Origin: Halichondria panicea
Lineage: Eukaryota > Porifera > Demospongiae > Suberitida > Halichondriidae
Direction: 5' to 3'
Assembly: GCF_963675165.1 (NCBI RefSeq)
Contig: NC_087381.1
Span: forward strand, 1,240,001-1,304,000
DNA length: 64,000 nucleotides
Shown one piece after another: positions 10,713-21,677 of the stretch (the stretch's first letter is position 1; each line of letters opens with the position of its first letter). The position numbers and the translations under genes are program-made. A model generated the notes under the pieces. The model did not search any database and was not told the origin of the DNA. It was given only the letters and a program-made list of their open reading frames with translations.

Positions 10713-11962
10713 TGGATTACAGTGTTGTAGCTCAAAACATATCCAGGGGTATTGCCAGTGTTTTAGTATTTACATGAATGCAGTTCACTGTTCACAGTGA
10801 TGCCATGGAGTGTTCTATACACATTCGATCACCAGTATATGTACTGAGTGTGTAATACTTTGCATGTATACATGCATTCACGAAAAATTAGCAATTAACT
10901 TCTATTCCACTTGTACGTCAGCATTACATTAAAAAGAGGAAATTCGACTTGATGAAGTATTGACTGGGCATCACATGGAATTGCTAACATTTGTAATAGA
11001 TTGTAGTTATGCTCTCGATCGCCGTTTCCCCAGCGAATCCCAGATTATTTTAGTGGGATGTCAAGTTTAAAAGCACTTTGTTGCAACCATGCAGAGCATT
11101 TGTGTATAGACTGTTGATATTGTCAGAATCAAGTGTCTGTGGGATACTACAACTTCATATAGGGTATAATTCAGGTCCCATGGGGACTACTCCAGATGGA
11201 AGCTATAAACTGTGAATTTCATAATGTTGATGCACAACACATGACTAAACTGATAAGGTACAAGATAAAAGACACACACCAATACACCCAATGGTTTTCC
11301 TGTGAGAGTGCTTTTTCATACTAATCTTATGAAGGGTGTGGTGTCCCTTCTAGGGCATAGGTAGACTTCTAGCAACTAGCATAATTGAGAATATAATAGA
11401 GCACTAAATTAGCATAAGTTGACCCTCAGAGTGTATACCTAATTTCACATCTTATAATGTAGCTATAGATAGACATCTATTACTGTACTGTATATAGCAC
11501 TATAGCCACTAGGCAGGCATGGAGGAATAATTTCTCTTTCGGCACTAGAGGATTATATTTCATGCACTTTCTGTATAAATGTTACCTCAATAGCCTCTGT
11601 TCTGGGCCAATTTTTTTTAATAGAACGAAGTTGAAGCTATATATAGAGACAACGAGGCTGGGAAAGAGGCTACCTCAGGTAGTGCTATCACAAATAAATT
11701 GATGTCTTTAAACTGGAATAATGGGTAGTGACACCGTACACCAAACAGGCTGACTTTTTGAGAATAGTCAATTATTATTATAGGCAAAATAAAAAGCATA
11801 ATTTGCCAGGGTGGTCATTGCTATCTTATGAAGGTGTGTTTTCATATAATTATATAGAGGGTATACTTTCAATTGCAATATTCTACTTTCTTAAGTAGAA
11901 GCTAGGTTCTACTGCAAGTCCTGCCTACTAGAAGTGATGTTTATTATAGTACAGTATTTGTT
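10713..11962. other. Gene-poor spacer
   Basis: No coding region, RNA gene or clear repeat is seen. The first ~120 bases are a decayed edge of the minisatellite (isolated CAGTGTT and CAGTGATGCCA pieces). Confidence 0.4.
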
Positions 11963-12199
11963 ATTGTTTATCACCTCAATGTTATTAGTTCATAATATCA
12001 ACTGCAGGCCTGTCCTCACACAGGGGCAAACACCAAACGCTACAAGAATATATTCTGGACAGGCAAACGCTACAAGAATATAATAATATATATATATTCT
12101 TGTAGCGTTTTGGTGTTTGCCCCTGTGTGAGGACAGGCCTGCAGTTGATATTAGGAACTAATAAACCACAGTTTTAATAACATTGAGGTGATAAACAAT
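11963..12199. repeat. Fold-back element, 237 bp
   Basis: Long inverted arms begin ATTGTTTATCACCTCAATG at 11963 and end as the reverse complement at 12199. The inner arms carry CTGCAGGCCTGTCCTCACAC and CGCTACAAGAATATA. The right arm has small insertions (for example ACCACAGTTTT). This is a MITE-like palindrome. No clear target duplication was seen. Confidence 0.75.
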
Positions 12200-12324
12200 G
12201 CTACAAGAATATACTACATTCGGTGTGCTATAGAATAATAGCTTGATCGATTTTCAAAGCCCTTTCAAGATAATCATATTTCGTTTACTTGGATCACGGT
12301 ACACATACATGCACAAGTCCAATA

Positions 12325-12524
12325 NNNNNNNNNNNNNNNNNNNNNNNNNNNNNNNNNNNNNNNNNNNNNNNNNNNNNNNNNNNNNNNNNNNNNNNNNNNN
12401 NNNNNNNNNNNNNNNNNNNNNNNNNNNNNNNNNNNNNNNNNNNNNNNNNNNNNNNNNNNNNNNNNNNNNNNNNNNNNNNNNNNNNNNNNNNNNNNNNNNN
12501 NNNNNNNNNNNNNNNNNNNNNNNN
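12325..12524. other. Assembly gap, 200 N
   Basis: A run of exactly 200 N marks an unsized or nominal scaffold gap. Order and distance across it are not certain. Open frames crossing it are artefacts. Confidence 0.99.
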
Positions 12525-13600
12525 CCTCTCCCGATTGCCTATTTCTCACCCCGACATGAATGTCGCAGGAGAAGGGGAGAGGAATGTGGTGAACTAGAAC
12601 ATTCTGTGACTGGTTTAATTAAGAACTAGAACATTCCGTGGTAAAGGACCAGAACTTTATGTGTTAAAGAACCTTCCAGAGGTTCAGTATTCTAGAACTT
12701 TGTGGGTGTTGTAGAACAATCTAGATCTTTGGTGCATGTGTCTGTATAAAATAGCTAGAGAAGGAGTTATGTTCAGTTCTGTTCTCATGTTAAAGTTATA
12801 GAAGACTCCTATATACTTGGATCGTGTTCTGTTTAAGTCAACTGCGAGCCTTGGCGCAGCCGGGGGCGCATGACAACCCCAGTTACACGTGGGTTGCCAA
12901 TAACATTTGATCTTTGACCCCATTGCTGTCTGCATGATCATTGCTGCATAGACATACAAGCGTTTTGGAACTCCAACTTTGGGGGTTTTATTGTTTAGTT
13001 ATTGTCCTTACATAATTACTATGTGACTCCATATCCCCCTACAGAAGAAACGGTAGGTTATGTCTGATGATCGATTTTTTTGTCTGTTCTTACCATATTT
13101 TATTAGACACTAGCACATTTTCAGCTCTTGAATACTTAGTAGTCAATTCTTTTTGCATACATTCATAGTAACACATGCTTGATCAGATGGTGCAAAAGAA
13201 CATTTCTTATCACTGCATGCTTGTTTCCTTAGAATGAGTGTCTGAACATCCATTGTGGCTGAATATATAGATGCCTTACTCTACTATAGCTACTATAAAG
13301 CTAATACGTTTATTTGATTTTATACAGTTCAGCGGATTATATTTATTTTCTCTCCAAATTGTCTAATTTGAAGACAATGCATGGTTGTGTGTTATAAATG
13401 AAGTGTGGGAGGCTGCCCATTTTAAGTGCTTTGTGGTGATGAGGTCATTAGTAGTACGACATACCCATTTAGATAGTTGATAATTATGTACATACACTGA
13501 AACACTTATATTCAATTTTTTGTTCACATTATTGCATTGAGCACGCTTGTAAGCAGAAGAATCGTGCAAGCCTCTTATAACATAACTTGTAACTGTTGGC
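12525..13600. other. Gene-free stretch
   Basis: No gene is seen. A short copy of the motif GTGGGAGGCTGCCCATTTTA near 13404 belongs to the fold-back family complete at 16330, 23791 and 43894. Confidence 0.4.
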
Positions 13601-13984
13601 GTCAATGACTTGAGACAAACCTAGAAGGAAATGCATGTATACCGATCGAGTGTTGCACTTACCAACATTCAGCTAAGTCTATATAGTAACAGCCCCTCTA
13701 TTTCAAGCCAGTGGTAGAGTTTTGTGGTATCCTTACCATATGGAACTAACATTAAGATAAAGACTGTGATTCCGTGACTGTGATTCCGTAAATACTGTAT
13801 TGTACCTGTTGTGTTATAGTTCTAGTGGTTCCTTTCTAGTTTCATGTCCTTATTTAGTCATTTCTGTACCACAAGTACCACTAGTGTTCTAGAAGGTTCT
13901 TTCTAGTATTGTAAATAACCTGTGTATTTTTTACATATCAGAGTTCTGAATTATTGAAGTTATTTCAAGTTTCAACAGTGAATT
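13600..13984 (+). promoter_or_regulatory. 5' flank shared with the 41964 paralog
   Basis: This stretch is repeated in inverse orientation upstream of the minus-strand paralog (about 41965-42330), including ACTGTGATTCCGTGACTGTG and the CTAGTGGT-rich segment. Two receptor genes therefore share the same duplicated upstream DNA, which presumably includes the promoter. The normal leader GCCTCTCTATTTCAAGTCAG is displaced by about 280 bases here: an insert between it and the ATG separates CAGCCCCTCTATTTCAAGCC (13691) from the TTTCAACAGTGAATT next to the ATG. Confidence 0.5.
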
Positions 13985-15336
13985 ATGGATCCAAATGTTG
14001 CCTACAATGTTGTGCATGCTAACAACAGAAGAGACACACAAGCTCCCATATCGCAGGAAAACATCGCTTACAATATCCACCAGAGAAGTCTCACCCAAAC
14101 AGATAATGAGTACAGTACCATTGAGAACACTGGATACATAGAGCATAATACTGCTGGAGATACTAAATCTACCGAAAGTAGTGTCCTGGACAACAAAAGC
14201 AACACAAAGAGAATAAGGCAAAAAGTGGCTAAAAATGAATCTGGTAAAAAATGGTTTGCAATTCTTGTCGTCGTAGCTTTTGTTCTGTCTCTGTTGGTAG
14301 CTGTGGCAGCACTGGTGTACACCAATATAGAGTTGAAGAACCAGATGATTAGTACTAATAAGCAAGTACAGTCTACCAATGAGCAACTGAACAACCAATC
14401 CAGTCAACTCAGCAATTCAATCGTAGCTCTTTCAAGCAAGATTTCCGAGCAAAACAAACATATTTTTAAAAATCTCAATGATGCACAGTCTGTCCTTGAA
14501 GAACTGGAGCCACTTTATCTTGGAACAATCAACAACCCAGCTAGCTCTTGCAGTGATATCCCTCAAGACCGACCATCTGGAAAATACTGGATTGCCACTG
14601 ACAGTACTAGCTCTCCTGTTCAGGTCTACTGTGACATGAATCGAACAAGCTGTAGCTGCAACACTGCAGGAGGATGGATGAGGGTAGCCAACCTTGACAT
14701 GACCGATCCCAACCAAAACTGCCCAGAGGGATTGAGACTGGTAACCAGGACAGAACCACCACTGCGTACTTGTGGCCGAGTAGAAGAACCAGGATGTACT
14801 TCCACTACCTATTCAACGTATGGGGTGGAGTATTCGAAAGTGTGTGGTCGAATCATTGCATATCAAAATAGGACTCCGGATGCTTTCAATTCATATTTCG
14901 ACAACATATACTTTTATCTATTGATGATGTTTACGTTGATGGTGTGAGCCTAACCCATGGACAGTCGCCTCGTCAGCACATCTGGACATTTGCTAATGCA
15001 ATCGATGAAACTCAATCCGATTCCGAGGTATGTCCTTGTACAAGTTCTGACCTCCCCTACACTGGAGTTTTACCTCCCTTCATTGGTCAAGACTACTTCT
15101 GTGAAACTGGAAGCCGACAAGCATTTAGTCATAATACCTTCTACCCTGATGATCCACTCTGGGACAGTCAGGGATGCGGGGGTACCAGTACTTGCTGTGA
15201 GTTCAACAATCCTCCGTGGTTCTGCAAGCAACTCCCTCAACCAACTACAGACAATATCGAGTTGAGGCTTTGTTCTGATCAAGACATTGATGATGAAGAG
15301 ACACCCATTGAGATAATAGAGATGTACATACGCTAA
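13985..15336 (+). pseudogene. Receptor family, long type, one frameshift
   Basis: This is a single-exon type II membrane protein. The cytosolic tail has NVAYNV, NIAYNI, DNEYSTIEN and NTGYIEH. A helix lies at about residues 91-113 (WFAILVVVAFVLSLL), followed by a stalk with MISTNKQVQS and one NQSS unit. The ectodomain begins NNPASSCSDI and has PSGKYWI, VYCDM, GGWMRVANLDMT, NCPEGL, RTCGR and YSKVCGR. Near 14904-14915 a net gain of two bases between DAFNSYFDN and SIDDVYVDG shifts the frame. The rest (YVDGVSLTHG to IEMYIR, stop 15334-15336) continues in another register. All other conserved cysteines are present, so the break is either recent or an error. A poly(A) signal-like AATAAAT follows at about 15376. 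Confidence 0.85.
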
Positions 15337-15590
15337 AATAGACATATCAAATCATTTTTAGAACTGAAGACATTAATAAATATTCTGTACAGCCGTTTGT
15401 AAGGCATATACATGTACAATGTACTGTAATCTCAAATTTAAATGATCATAACTTGAGTGCTGGTGGTCTTAGAAAGATCTGACCTCAAATATCCAATTAG
15501 CGCATCCAAAATTGAGAGCTAAGCACATGCACGATTTGAAATGGCTTCTTTTAAACTGAAAAAATAGTAATTTCAGCTCAACATGTATTC

Positions 15591-15918
15591 TAGTTGGGCG
15601 TGGCCCGACCATCCCTGACGGGAGGTCGGGTTTCAAGCCTATATGTAAGGATTTGTGTTGCTGGATTATGTAACACGCTGATAGCAGTGACAAAAAACCG
15701 AAAGTGACATCACTAGTATAGTATAAATATTCTTATTCTGAAGTGGGTGTTAAATAATTTTACCTTGCTTGCGGTTGCGCACTGGCCTGGACGTGACACA
15801 GACCACATTAGAAATGCTGCAATCTGATTGGGCTGCAAGTATAGTTGCAGCAAAGACAAATCCCAGATTGGCTTGAAACCCGTCTTCCCATCAGGGACAA
15901 TCGGGCCACGCCCAACTA
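15591..15918. mobile_element. Mutator-like MITE, 328 bp (copy 1 of 3)
   Basis: TIRs of about 49 bp start TAGTTGGGCGTGGCCCGACC and end as the inverse (GGGCCACGCCCAACTA). The left flank CATGTATTC matches the 9-bp duplication of the copy at 44440. The right flank duplication has been eroded by a small deletion. This copy lies downstream of a receptor gene, in the opposite orientation to copies 24319 and 44440. Confidence 0.8.
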
Positions 15919-16329
15919 CATGTCTCAACATAATTATACATGTCTGTCTGCATATATACACTGGCAAGACAATAATTAATACAGGGAAGTGCAATTTTTA
16001 GAACAATAATTTGGAACCCCACCTGGGTGTTTATAGCAGAAACTATGAGCCATTTAGTTCCCCCAATAACTATTCTTGAGAATACAAGTTTTGTAATGAT
16101 GCTAGCTCTAGTCAACCAATGAAGTAGACCATGTGCCTTCGTGTCAGAAGTACCACATTCCCATGACATCATCGACTTCAGATCGTTTCATCATAGGTGT
16201 ATAGATACATAAAGTAGCCAGTTAAATGTGCCTGAGCACTACTAGCATGCATGCATGCAGGCACACTGAATTAAACACGCTTAAGAGGCTGATGCGATGT
16301 TCTGAATGTATTTAAGTCATCTGATGCCA

Positions 16330-16422
16330 AGATGAGTGGGAGGCTGCCCATTTTAGGTATATTCTTATTTGGGATTCATAATAATGCACCTGCGTACTAA
16401 AATGGGCAGCCTCCCACTCCTC
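16330..16422. repeat. Fold-back element (copy 1 of 3)
   Basis: A small palindrome has arms GTGGGAGGCTGCCCATTTTA and TAAAATGGGCAGCCTCCCAC. Homologous copies lie at 23791-23900 and 43894-44003 in the same duplicated module. Confidence 0.75.
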
Positions 16423-16608
16423 TAACTGTAATCTTGGACTTAAAAACAAGAGACGATACCAATTATACTCATGCAGGACCCAGGGTATTTTGCCTGCTCT
16501 ATTCACATGTAGTATGTACATGTACGGATTTGTGTTCAACCAAAAGAAGTATGTAAACTCAAAAGAAAGGCCAAGAGAATAATATCACCAAACTGTAACT
16601 CACTCACA

Positions 16609-16940
16609 GATGATTAGTACTAATAAGCAAGTACAGTCCATGAGGGAACAACTAAACAACCAATCCAGTCAACTCAGCAAATCCCAACTCTTTCAAGCAG
16701 CATTTCTGAGCAAGATAAAAATGATAAATATCAGTCTAGAGCATCCTATCTCAATGACGTATACAGTCTAACTGGAGCCATGCACTTTATCTTGGAACAA
16801 TCAACAAACCAGCTAACTCTTGCAGTAAGCTCCCTCAAGGCTGACCATCTGGAGAATACTGGATTGCCACTGACACCACTATAATATTATAGCTCTTCTG
16901 TTCAGGTCTACTGTGACATGAATCAAACAAGCTACAACAT
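16609..16940 (+). pseudogene. Receptor-family fragment, stalk to start of ectodomain
   Basis: The fragment begins at the stalk (ATGATTAGTACTAATAAGCA, i.e. MISTNK) and runs through QLNNQSSQLSK, LYLGTI, NNPANSC and VYCDMN before homology ends near AGCTACAACATA. It has no N-terminal tail or helix and contains multiple small indels. Homologous fragments lie at 22883-23200 and 43317-43688 on the minus strand in the duplicated module, so the fragment was made before the module was copied. Confidence 0.8.
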
Positions 16941-17491
16941 AAACATAGAGTACTGCAGTCAGAATTCCCGATTCTATAAAATTCGTACTTAAGCACTTAA
17001 AATGGGTAACCTTCCACACCACATTATAACAACCTGTAACTTTGTCTTCAAATGGGTTGTTGATTGTTCCAAGATAAATTTGTAGAGGAAATTAATCTAA
17101 TGCTGAACTGTATAAAACCATAATTATCAGCGTATCACTATGAGAACTACCGTTGTCGTAAACTAGCCGGGTGTGGTCAACTCTCCTGACTCCAAGAAAT
17201 TCAGTGCCCCCTCAAGGTATATTGAATATTGCATAGCTAGCTACATTTATACTAGCACTACAGGGATCAATAATTATGGTTGCCACATAATAATTATGTG
17301 AAACCACTATGGTGTGCATGTTAAAAGTTCCAAATGAATGAATCATCAAGCTGTCAGAACAATCATGCAAGATGCAAGCTTCCCACAATTCTCTTATAAC
17401 ATAACCTGTAACGGTTGGCGTCGATGACTTAAACACCTATATACGTAGAACGGAAATGCATGTATACGTACCGATTGAGTGCTGCACTTAC

Positions 17492-17499
17492 TATAAAAC
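17492..17499 (+). promoter_or_regulatory. TATA-like box of the 17559 pseudogene
   Basis: TATAAAAC lies about 65 bases before the ATG in the conserved upstream block (GAGTGCTGCACTTACTATAA). The equivalent TATAAAAC occurs at about -88 for the 19938 gene and at a similar distance upstream of the minus-strand 48327 and 53410 starts. Confidence 0.45.
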
Positions 17500-17558
17500 A
17501 TATTCAGCTAAGTCTATATATAGTAGCAGCCTCTCAATTTTGAGTCAGTGGCAGAATT

Positions 17559-18015
17559 ATGGAGCTAAACGTTGCCTATATACGATGTGCATGAATTATT
17601 TTACATTACGTTGATGGTGTGAGCCTAACCTATGGACAGTCGCCTCGTCAGCACATCTGGACATTTGGGAATGCACTTAATGAAACTCGCTCCCATACAG
17701 CGGCATGTCTCTGCACAAGACCTGACCATTCCTACACTGGAGTTGGACCTCCCTTCATCGGTCAAGATTACTTCTGTGAAACTGGAAGCCGACAGTACAT
17801 TAGTTATAATAACGGTATCTTCTACTGATGATCCACTCTGGGACGGTCAGGAATGCGGGGGTACCAGTACTTGCTGTGGGTTCAACAATCCACCGTGGTT
17901 CTGCAAGCAACTCCCTCAACCAACTACAGACGATATCGAGTTGAGGATTTGTGGTGATGACGACATTAGTAATAAAGACACACCAATTGAAATAGTTGAG
18001 ATGTACATACGCTAA
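17559..18015 (+). pseudogene. Receptor-family pseudogene with large internal deletion
   Basis: The ATG and first codons (MELNVAY) are followed within about 50 bases by the second half of the ectodomain (YVDGVSLTYGQSPRQHIWTF). The helix, stalk and first half of the ectodomain are thus gone. A two-base loss near 17825 (FY|DDPLWDG) breaks the frame again. The end (TSTCCGFNNPPWFCKQLPQP ... EMYIR) is well kept. Both lesions make it non-functional. Confidence 0.85.
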
Positions 18016-18780
18016 AAGTACTCACATTAAACACTCAACACAACGCATGTTCTTGTTATTGCAATAGAAAACGCTTAAGTCACTAAGAGCACTCGTTCTC
18101 GTTATATAAGTATTAATTTTTAGCTATAGCATGATTATTATGCTTTACATTGAATGGTTTTCTCATATTAAATACAAACTGACACACATAGTAAGAAACC
18201 ATCTTGCATCTATGCAAGATGGTTTCTTACTATATAGAGTACAATAATTATTACTATATAAACTAGTTATTTGTACCATGATGTGCTGTGACACTAAGGA
18301 ATATCCATTGAAACTCTCAGGATACTCCAGGGTACAAATCCCATGTACACTGCTAGGGTGTACATTCATATAGGGTACATTGGCTGTGGTCAGCCTGAAT
18401 CCTTCTCTTAAACATATAACCTGTAAGTACTTACCAAATAAAGAAAGAAAAAGAAACGAATCTATAAAGTCTATTTGTGTTGAAAATGCCCTGGAAGTTC
18501 TTCATCAATGCATGCTACAATAATTATGTGGTTAACTGGTATGCTATTACATTATTTCTGCTTGGAGCTTATCACCTCTAAAGCATATACCGTAATATGC
18601 AGGTAATTTTTGGGGGAGCAAACATTTCATTGTTTTCGTTGTTGAAGCCCGGAACGCGAATATTTTACCGACAACTGAAGAGATTATTGACCACCTTTAC
18701 CTGCAGTGCAAACAGTAACCAAAATAATATCCACGTACTAACTAACCCGCTATATATACGGTAGATATATAGATAGAAGT
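18016..18780. repeat. Receptor 3' flank, duplicated inversely at about 53990-54420
   Basis: No gene is present. Parts (for example TCTATAAAGTCTATTTGTGT near 18461 and the TACCATGATGTGCTGTG region near 18275) recur in reverse order at 54200-54430. A perfect small palindrome at 18189-18232 has arms TAGTAAGAAACCATCTTGCA. A MITE-like element with ends TACCGTAATATGCAGG and CCCGCTATATATACGGTA occupies 18588-18763. Confidence 0.55.
18588..18763. repeat. MITE of the 'taccgtatatagcgggt' family
   Basis: The right end is AACCCGCTATATATACGGTA and the left end is a diverged TACCGTAATATGCAGGTAAT. The interior AAACATTTCATTGTTTTCGT is shared with 40185-40364 (reverse orientation). Isolated ends of the same family lie near 36606, 49482 and 60765. 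The family name used here is descriptive only. Confidence 0.6.
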
Positions 18781-19937
18781 GATTTTTTAATTTACTTATT
18801 ATTTTATATTTTTATATTTTTACTACATTAAGAAGACTAGTCTCAGACCTTAGTGCTGCAATTGCTGTAATAATTATAACCAGAGCAAATGAGAAGATGT
18901 TACTACAAGCAATCAATATCCAATCATCCTACTCCGTGTACGAACATTGCCACACATGTAATAATTATGTCAAACAACTAAATATGGTGTGAACAGTGAC
19001 TAAATGAAAGAATCATCATTCAAGGGGGTCAGAACAAACATGCAAGTGGTAGAATCATCACACAAGCCTCCCACAATTCTCTTATGCCACAACTTGTAAC
19101 TGTTGGTATCAAATGACACGAACACTTACTGAATATAGGGAGATACCACTGGAATGAAACCATACTTAGCTAGCCGAGAATTCATTTGAGCGCACAGCTG
19201 AACATGTTAAACTATTTACTGTTCTCATGAAAAATACAAGCAAATTGAATAAAATGCAGCAAGGTAGAAAACTGGTCAAGTTGTATAACCAATGTGACAG
19301 CACTAAATCCTTCACTGAGAACTAGCTAGCCAAAATCACGTATTTTAATGCTGGTGCACTTAGATGAACTCTTGGTTACGCAATGCACTCGGCAGGCGGC
19401 ATAAAGATTAAAACCTAGTCTTGGCTAAGTGTGTTGTGTTCTAAGCACCATCCACATGCATGCACCTTACAAAACTTCCTATATAAGTACAGGATTGTAT
19501 ACACATGCAGCAAATATCGAAGTTTCTGCAAGAAGAGCATCATTAATTTTGACAGCCAAGGTATATAATTATATATGCAACTGATCTTTGGTGAAACCAT
19601 GGTAGAAGGTGTTGTGTTATCATGCGCATGCAGTGCCAAATGAATGAATCATCATGCAAGCAGTCAGAACAAACAAGCAAGCAGTAGAATCATCATGCAA
19701 GCAGTCAGAACAAACAAACAAGCAGTAGAATCATCATGCAAGCCTCCCATGCATACTTCTCTTGTAACAAGTTACACAACAACCTGTAACTCATCGATGC
19801 ATTAGATAAATCTGAAAGGGAAATATTTACCGAGTGCTGCACCGCTTAGTATAAAACATGGGAACTACATGAACCCCATGCATGCACAGTAACAGCCTCT
19901 CTATTTCAAGTCAGTGGTAGAGTTTCAACTGTGAATT
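18781..19937 (+). repeat. Duplicated upstream region of the short-type receptor
   Basis: Inverse copies occur at about 48330-49500, 38640-39236 plus 40079-40200, and 36200-36620, so four copies of this non-coding flank exist. It contains no gene. Part of it lies immediately upstream of intact or near-intact receptor genes, so it may carry their regulatory DNA. Confidence 0.65.
19850..19937 (+). promoter_or_regulatory. Core promoter and conserved leader of the 19938 receptor
   Basis: TATAAAAC at 19850-19857 is followed by the leader GCCTCTCTATTTCAAGTCAG (19892 on) and TGGTAGAGTTTCAACTGTGA directly before the ATG. The leader is conserved before nearly all members on both strands (13985, 27595, 33194, 45040, 47067, 50593, 54905 and 57658 loci), pointing to one shared transcription start design. 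Confidence 0.55.
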
Positions 19938-21188
19938 ATGGAGCTAAACACTGCCTACAAAGTTGCGCACTCCAGCAAGAGAAGAGAAACACAAGCCATT
20001 GCATTGCAAGGAAACACTGCCTACAATATCTATCCTACCCAAGATAATGGCTACACTATGGTTGAGAACAATGAGAGAGAAACGTTTGCATCGAAAAATA
20101 ACACAGCCTATGCAATAAACAGAGAAGTGTTTACAACAGAAACTAATTCCACCTCCGACGTTCTGAGCAATACAAACAAAAAAAGGCAAGGATGTGCTAA
20201 AAATGGATGTACTAAGAAGTGGTTTGCAATCTTTACCGTCCTAGCTATTGCTTTTTCGTCTCTGTTAGTAGCTGTGGCAGCACTTGTGTACACCAATATA
20301 GTGTTAAAGAACCAGGAGGATCAGTCAATGACGGAACAACTAAATAACCAATCCAGCACAATTGAGCCTTTTAATCTTGGAACAATCAACAACCCAGCAA
20401 GCTCTTGCAGTGACATATCTCAAGATCGATCATCTGGAGAATACTGGATTTCCCCTGACACTAGCTCTCCTGTTCAGGTTTACTGTGACATGAATCGAAC
20501 AAGCTGTAGCTGCAACACTGCAGGAGGATGGATGAGGGTAGCCAACCTTGACATGACTGATCCTAACCAAAACTGCCCAGAGGGATTGAGACTGGTAACC
20601 AGAACAGAACCACCATTGCGTACTTGTGGCCGAATAGAAGGACCAGCACGATGTGTGTCTACTACCTATTCAACTTATGAGGTGGAGTACTCAAAAGTTT
20701 GTGGTCAAATCATTGGATATCAAAGTAGTACTTCAGATGCTTTCGATCAATTCTTCAAAAACAGATCTTTATCTATTGATGATGGTTATGTTGATGGTGT
20801 GAGCCTAACCCACGGACAGTTGCCTCGTCAGCACATCTGGACATTTGTTAATGCAATCGATGAAATTCACTCCAATGAATTAGTATGTCCTTGCACAAGA
20901 CCTGACCTCCCCTACACTGGAGTTGTACCTCCCTTCATCTGTCAAGACTACTTCTGTGAAACTGGAAGCCAGCAAAAACATACATTTACTTTCTACCCTG
21001 ATGATCCACTCTGGGACGGTCAGGGATGCGGGGGTACCAGTACTTGCTGTGAGTTCAACAATCCACCGTGGTTCTGCAAACAACTTCCTCAACCAACTAC
21101 AGACGATATCGAGTTGAGGCTTTGTTCTGATCAAAGCATTTATGATGAAGAGACACCCATTGAGATAATAGAGATGTACGTACATTAA
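19938..21188 (+). CDS. Short-type receptor, type II membrane protein, intact, 416 aa
   Basis: This is an intact single-exon gene. The cytosolic tail (1-94) holds NTAYKV (Y7), NTAYNI (Y29), DNGYTMVEN (Y39) and NTAYAI (Y58), with two cysteines next to the membrane (GCAKNGCTKKW) that could be acylated. One helix lies at about 95-118. The stalk is very short (EDQSMTEQLNNQSS) and lacks the MISTNKQ coil of the long type. The ectodomain (about 150-416) starts NNPASSCSDI and contains VYCDM, TSCSCNTAGGW, NCPEGL, RTCGR, VCGQ, CPC, YFCETGS, GCGGTSTCCEF and WFCKQ, with 16 cysteines. The beginning resembles the start of fibrinogen C-domains, but the later part does not follow the fibrinogen pattern. A surface recognition or adhesion role is inference. 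The start is set by the conserved leader GTGAATTATG. Confidence 0.85.
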   Translation: MELNTAYKVAHSSKRRETQAIALQGNTAYNIYPTQDNGYTMVENNERETFASKNNTAYAINREVFTTETNSTSDVLSNTNKKRQGCAKNGCTKKWFAIFTVLAIAFSSLLVAVAALVYTNIVLKNQEDQSMTEQLNNQSSTIEPFNLGTINNPASSCSDISQDRSSGEYWISPDTSSPVQVYCDMNRTSCSCNTAGGWMRVANLDMTDPNQNCPEGLRLVTRTEPPLRTCGRIEGPARCVSTTYSTYEVEYSKVCGQIIGYQSSTSDAFDQFFKNRSLSIDDGYVDGVSLTHGQLPRQHIWTFVNAIDEIHSNELVCPCTRPDLPYTGVVPPFICQDYFCETGSQQKHTFTFYPDDPLWDGQGCGGTSTCCEFNNPPWFCKQLPQPTTDDIELRLCSDQSIYDEETPIEIIEMYVH

Positions 21189-21677
21189 AATAGACATATT
21201 GAATCATTTCTAGAACTGAAGACATTAATAAATAATGTACAGCCACTTATACATTGTGAGTTAACTTCATTAATAGTATAAGTAATAATTGTACCATGGT
21301 GCGCCCTCGGGGAATACATAGAACTGCCCTCGGTATAGTACAAATCCAATACATCCTTGATATCCACTTACAGGTAGCTTGTACTATGAACACATATTGA
21401 TTAGAAGCAATTAGAAGCTGTTATCGGCATTTACAACTGAGTATAGTAGTAAACACTCTTTGTTGTGTGTGCGTGTGCATGCACTGTGCACATTTTGTGT
21501 GGGTGTGCTTGCACTTGACAAACCACATTTACAACTTCAGACAACCCAGTCCGTAGTTTCAGTGAATCTGGATACTGAAGAATTTATCTTCACAATGTGA
21601 TCAAAGTGTGTCACAGTAGTGTTCTATAAAAGAGAAGCTGGGCTGTAGGCTGACCACAGCCAATGTACCCTAGCAGG
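21189..21677. repeat. Receptor 3' flank, duplicated at about 42505-42920
   Basis: No gene is present. It holds a poly(A)-like AATAAATAATG just after the stop. The stretch from GTATAAGTAATAATTGTACC to the MULE target site recurs nearly unchanged at 42518-42940, which lacks the element and so shows the empty site. Confidence 0.6.

Noticed and set aside
8275-10735. Very long ORFs (up to 670 codons) on both strands in the 8-10.7 kb region
   Set aside because: They result from a stop-free repeat unit whose length is a multiple of three. All six frames are open, so openness carries no coding information.
12243-12629. ORFs spanning the N run
   Set aside because: They are open only because N codons are read through. 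No sequence evidence.
19938-21188. Calling the ectodomain a complete fibrinogen C-terminal domain
   Set aside because: Only the opening (SCSDI, PSGEYWI, VYCDM, GGWMRV) fits. The later calcium-site and WGD-type motifs of fibrinogen domains are not seen, so only 'fibrinogen-like start' is supported.
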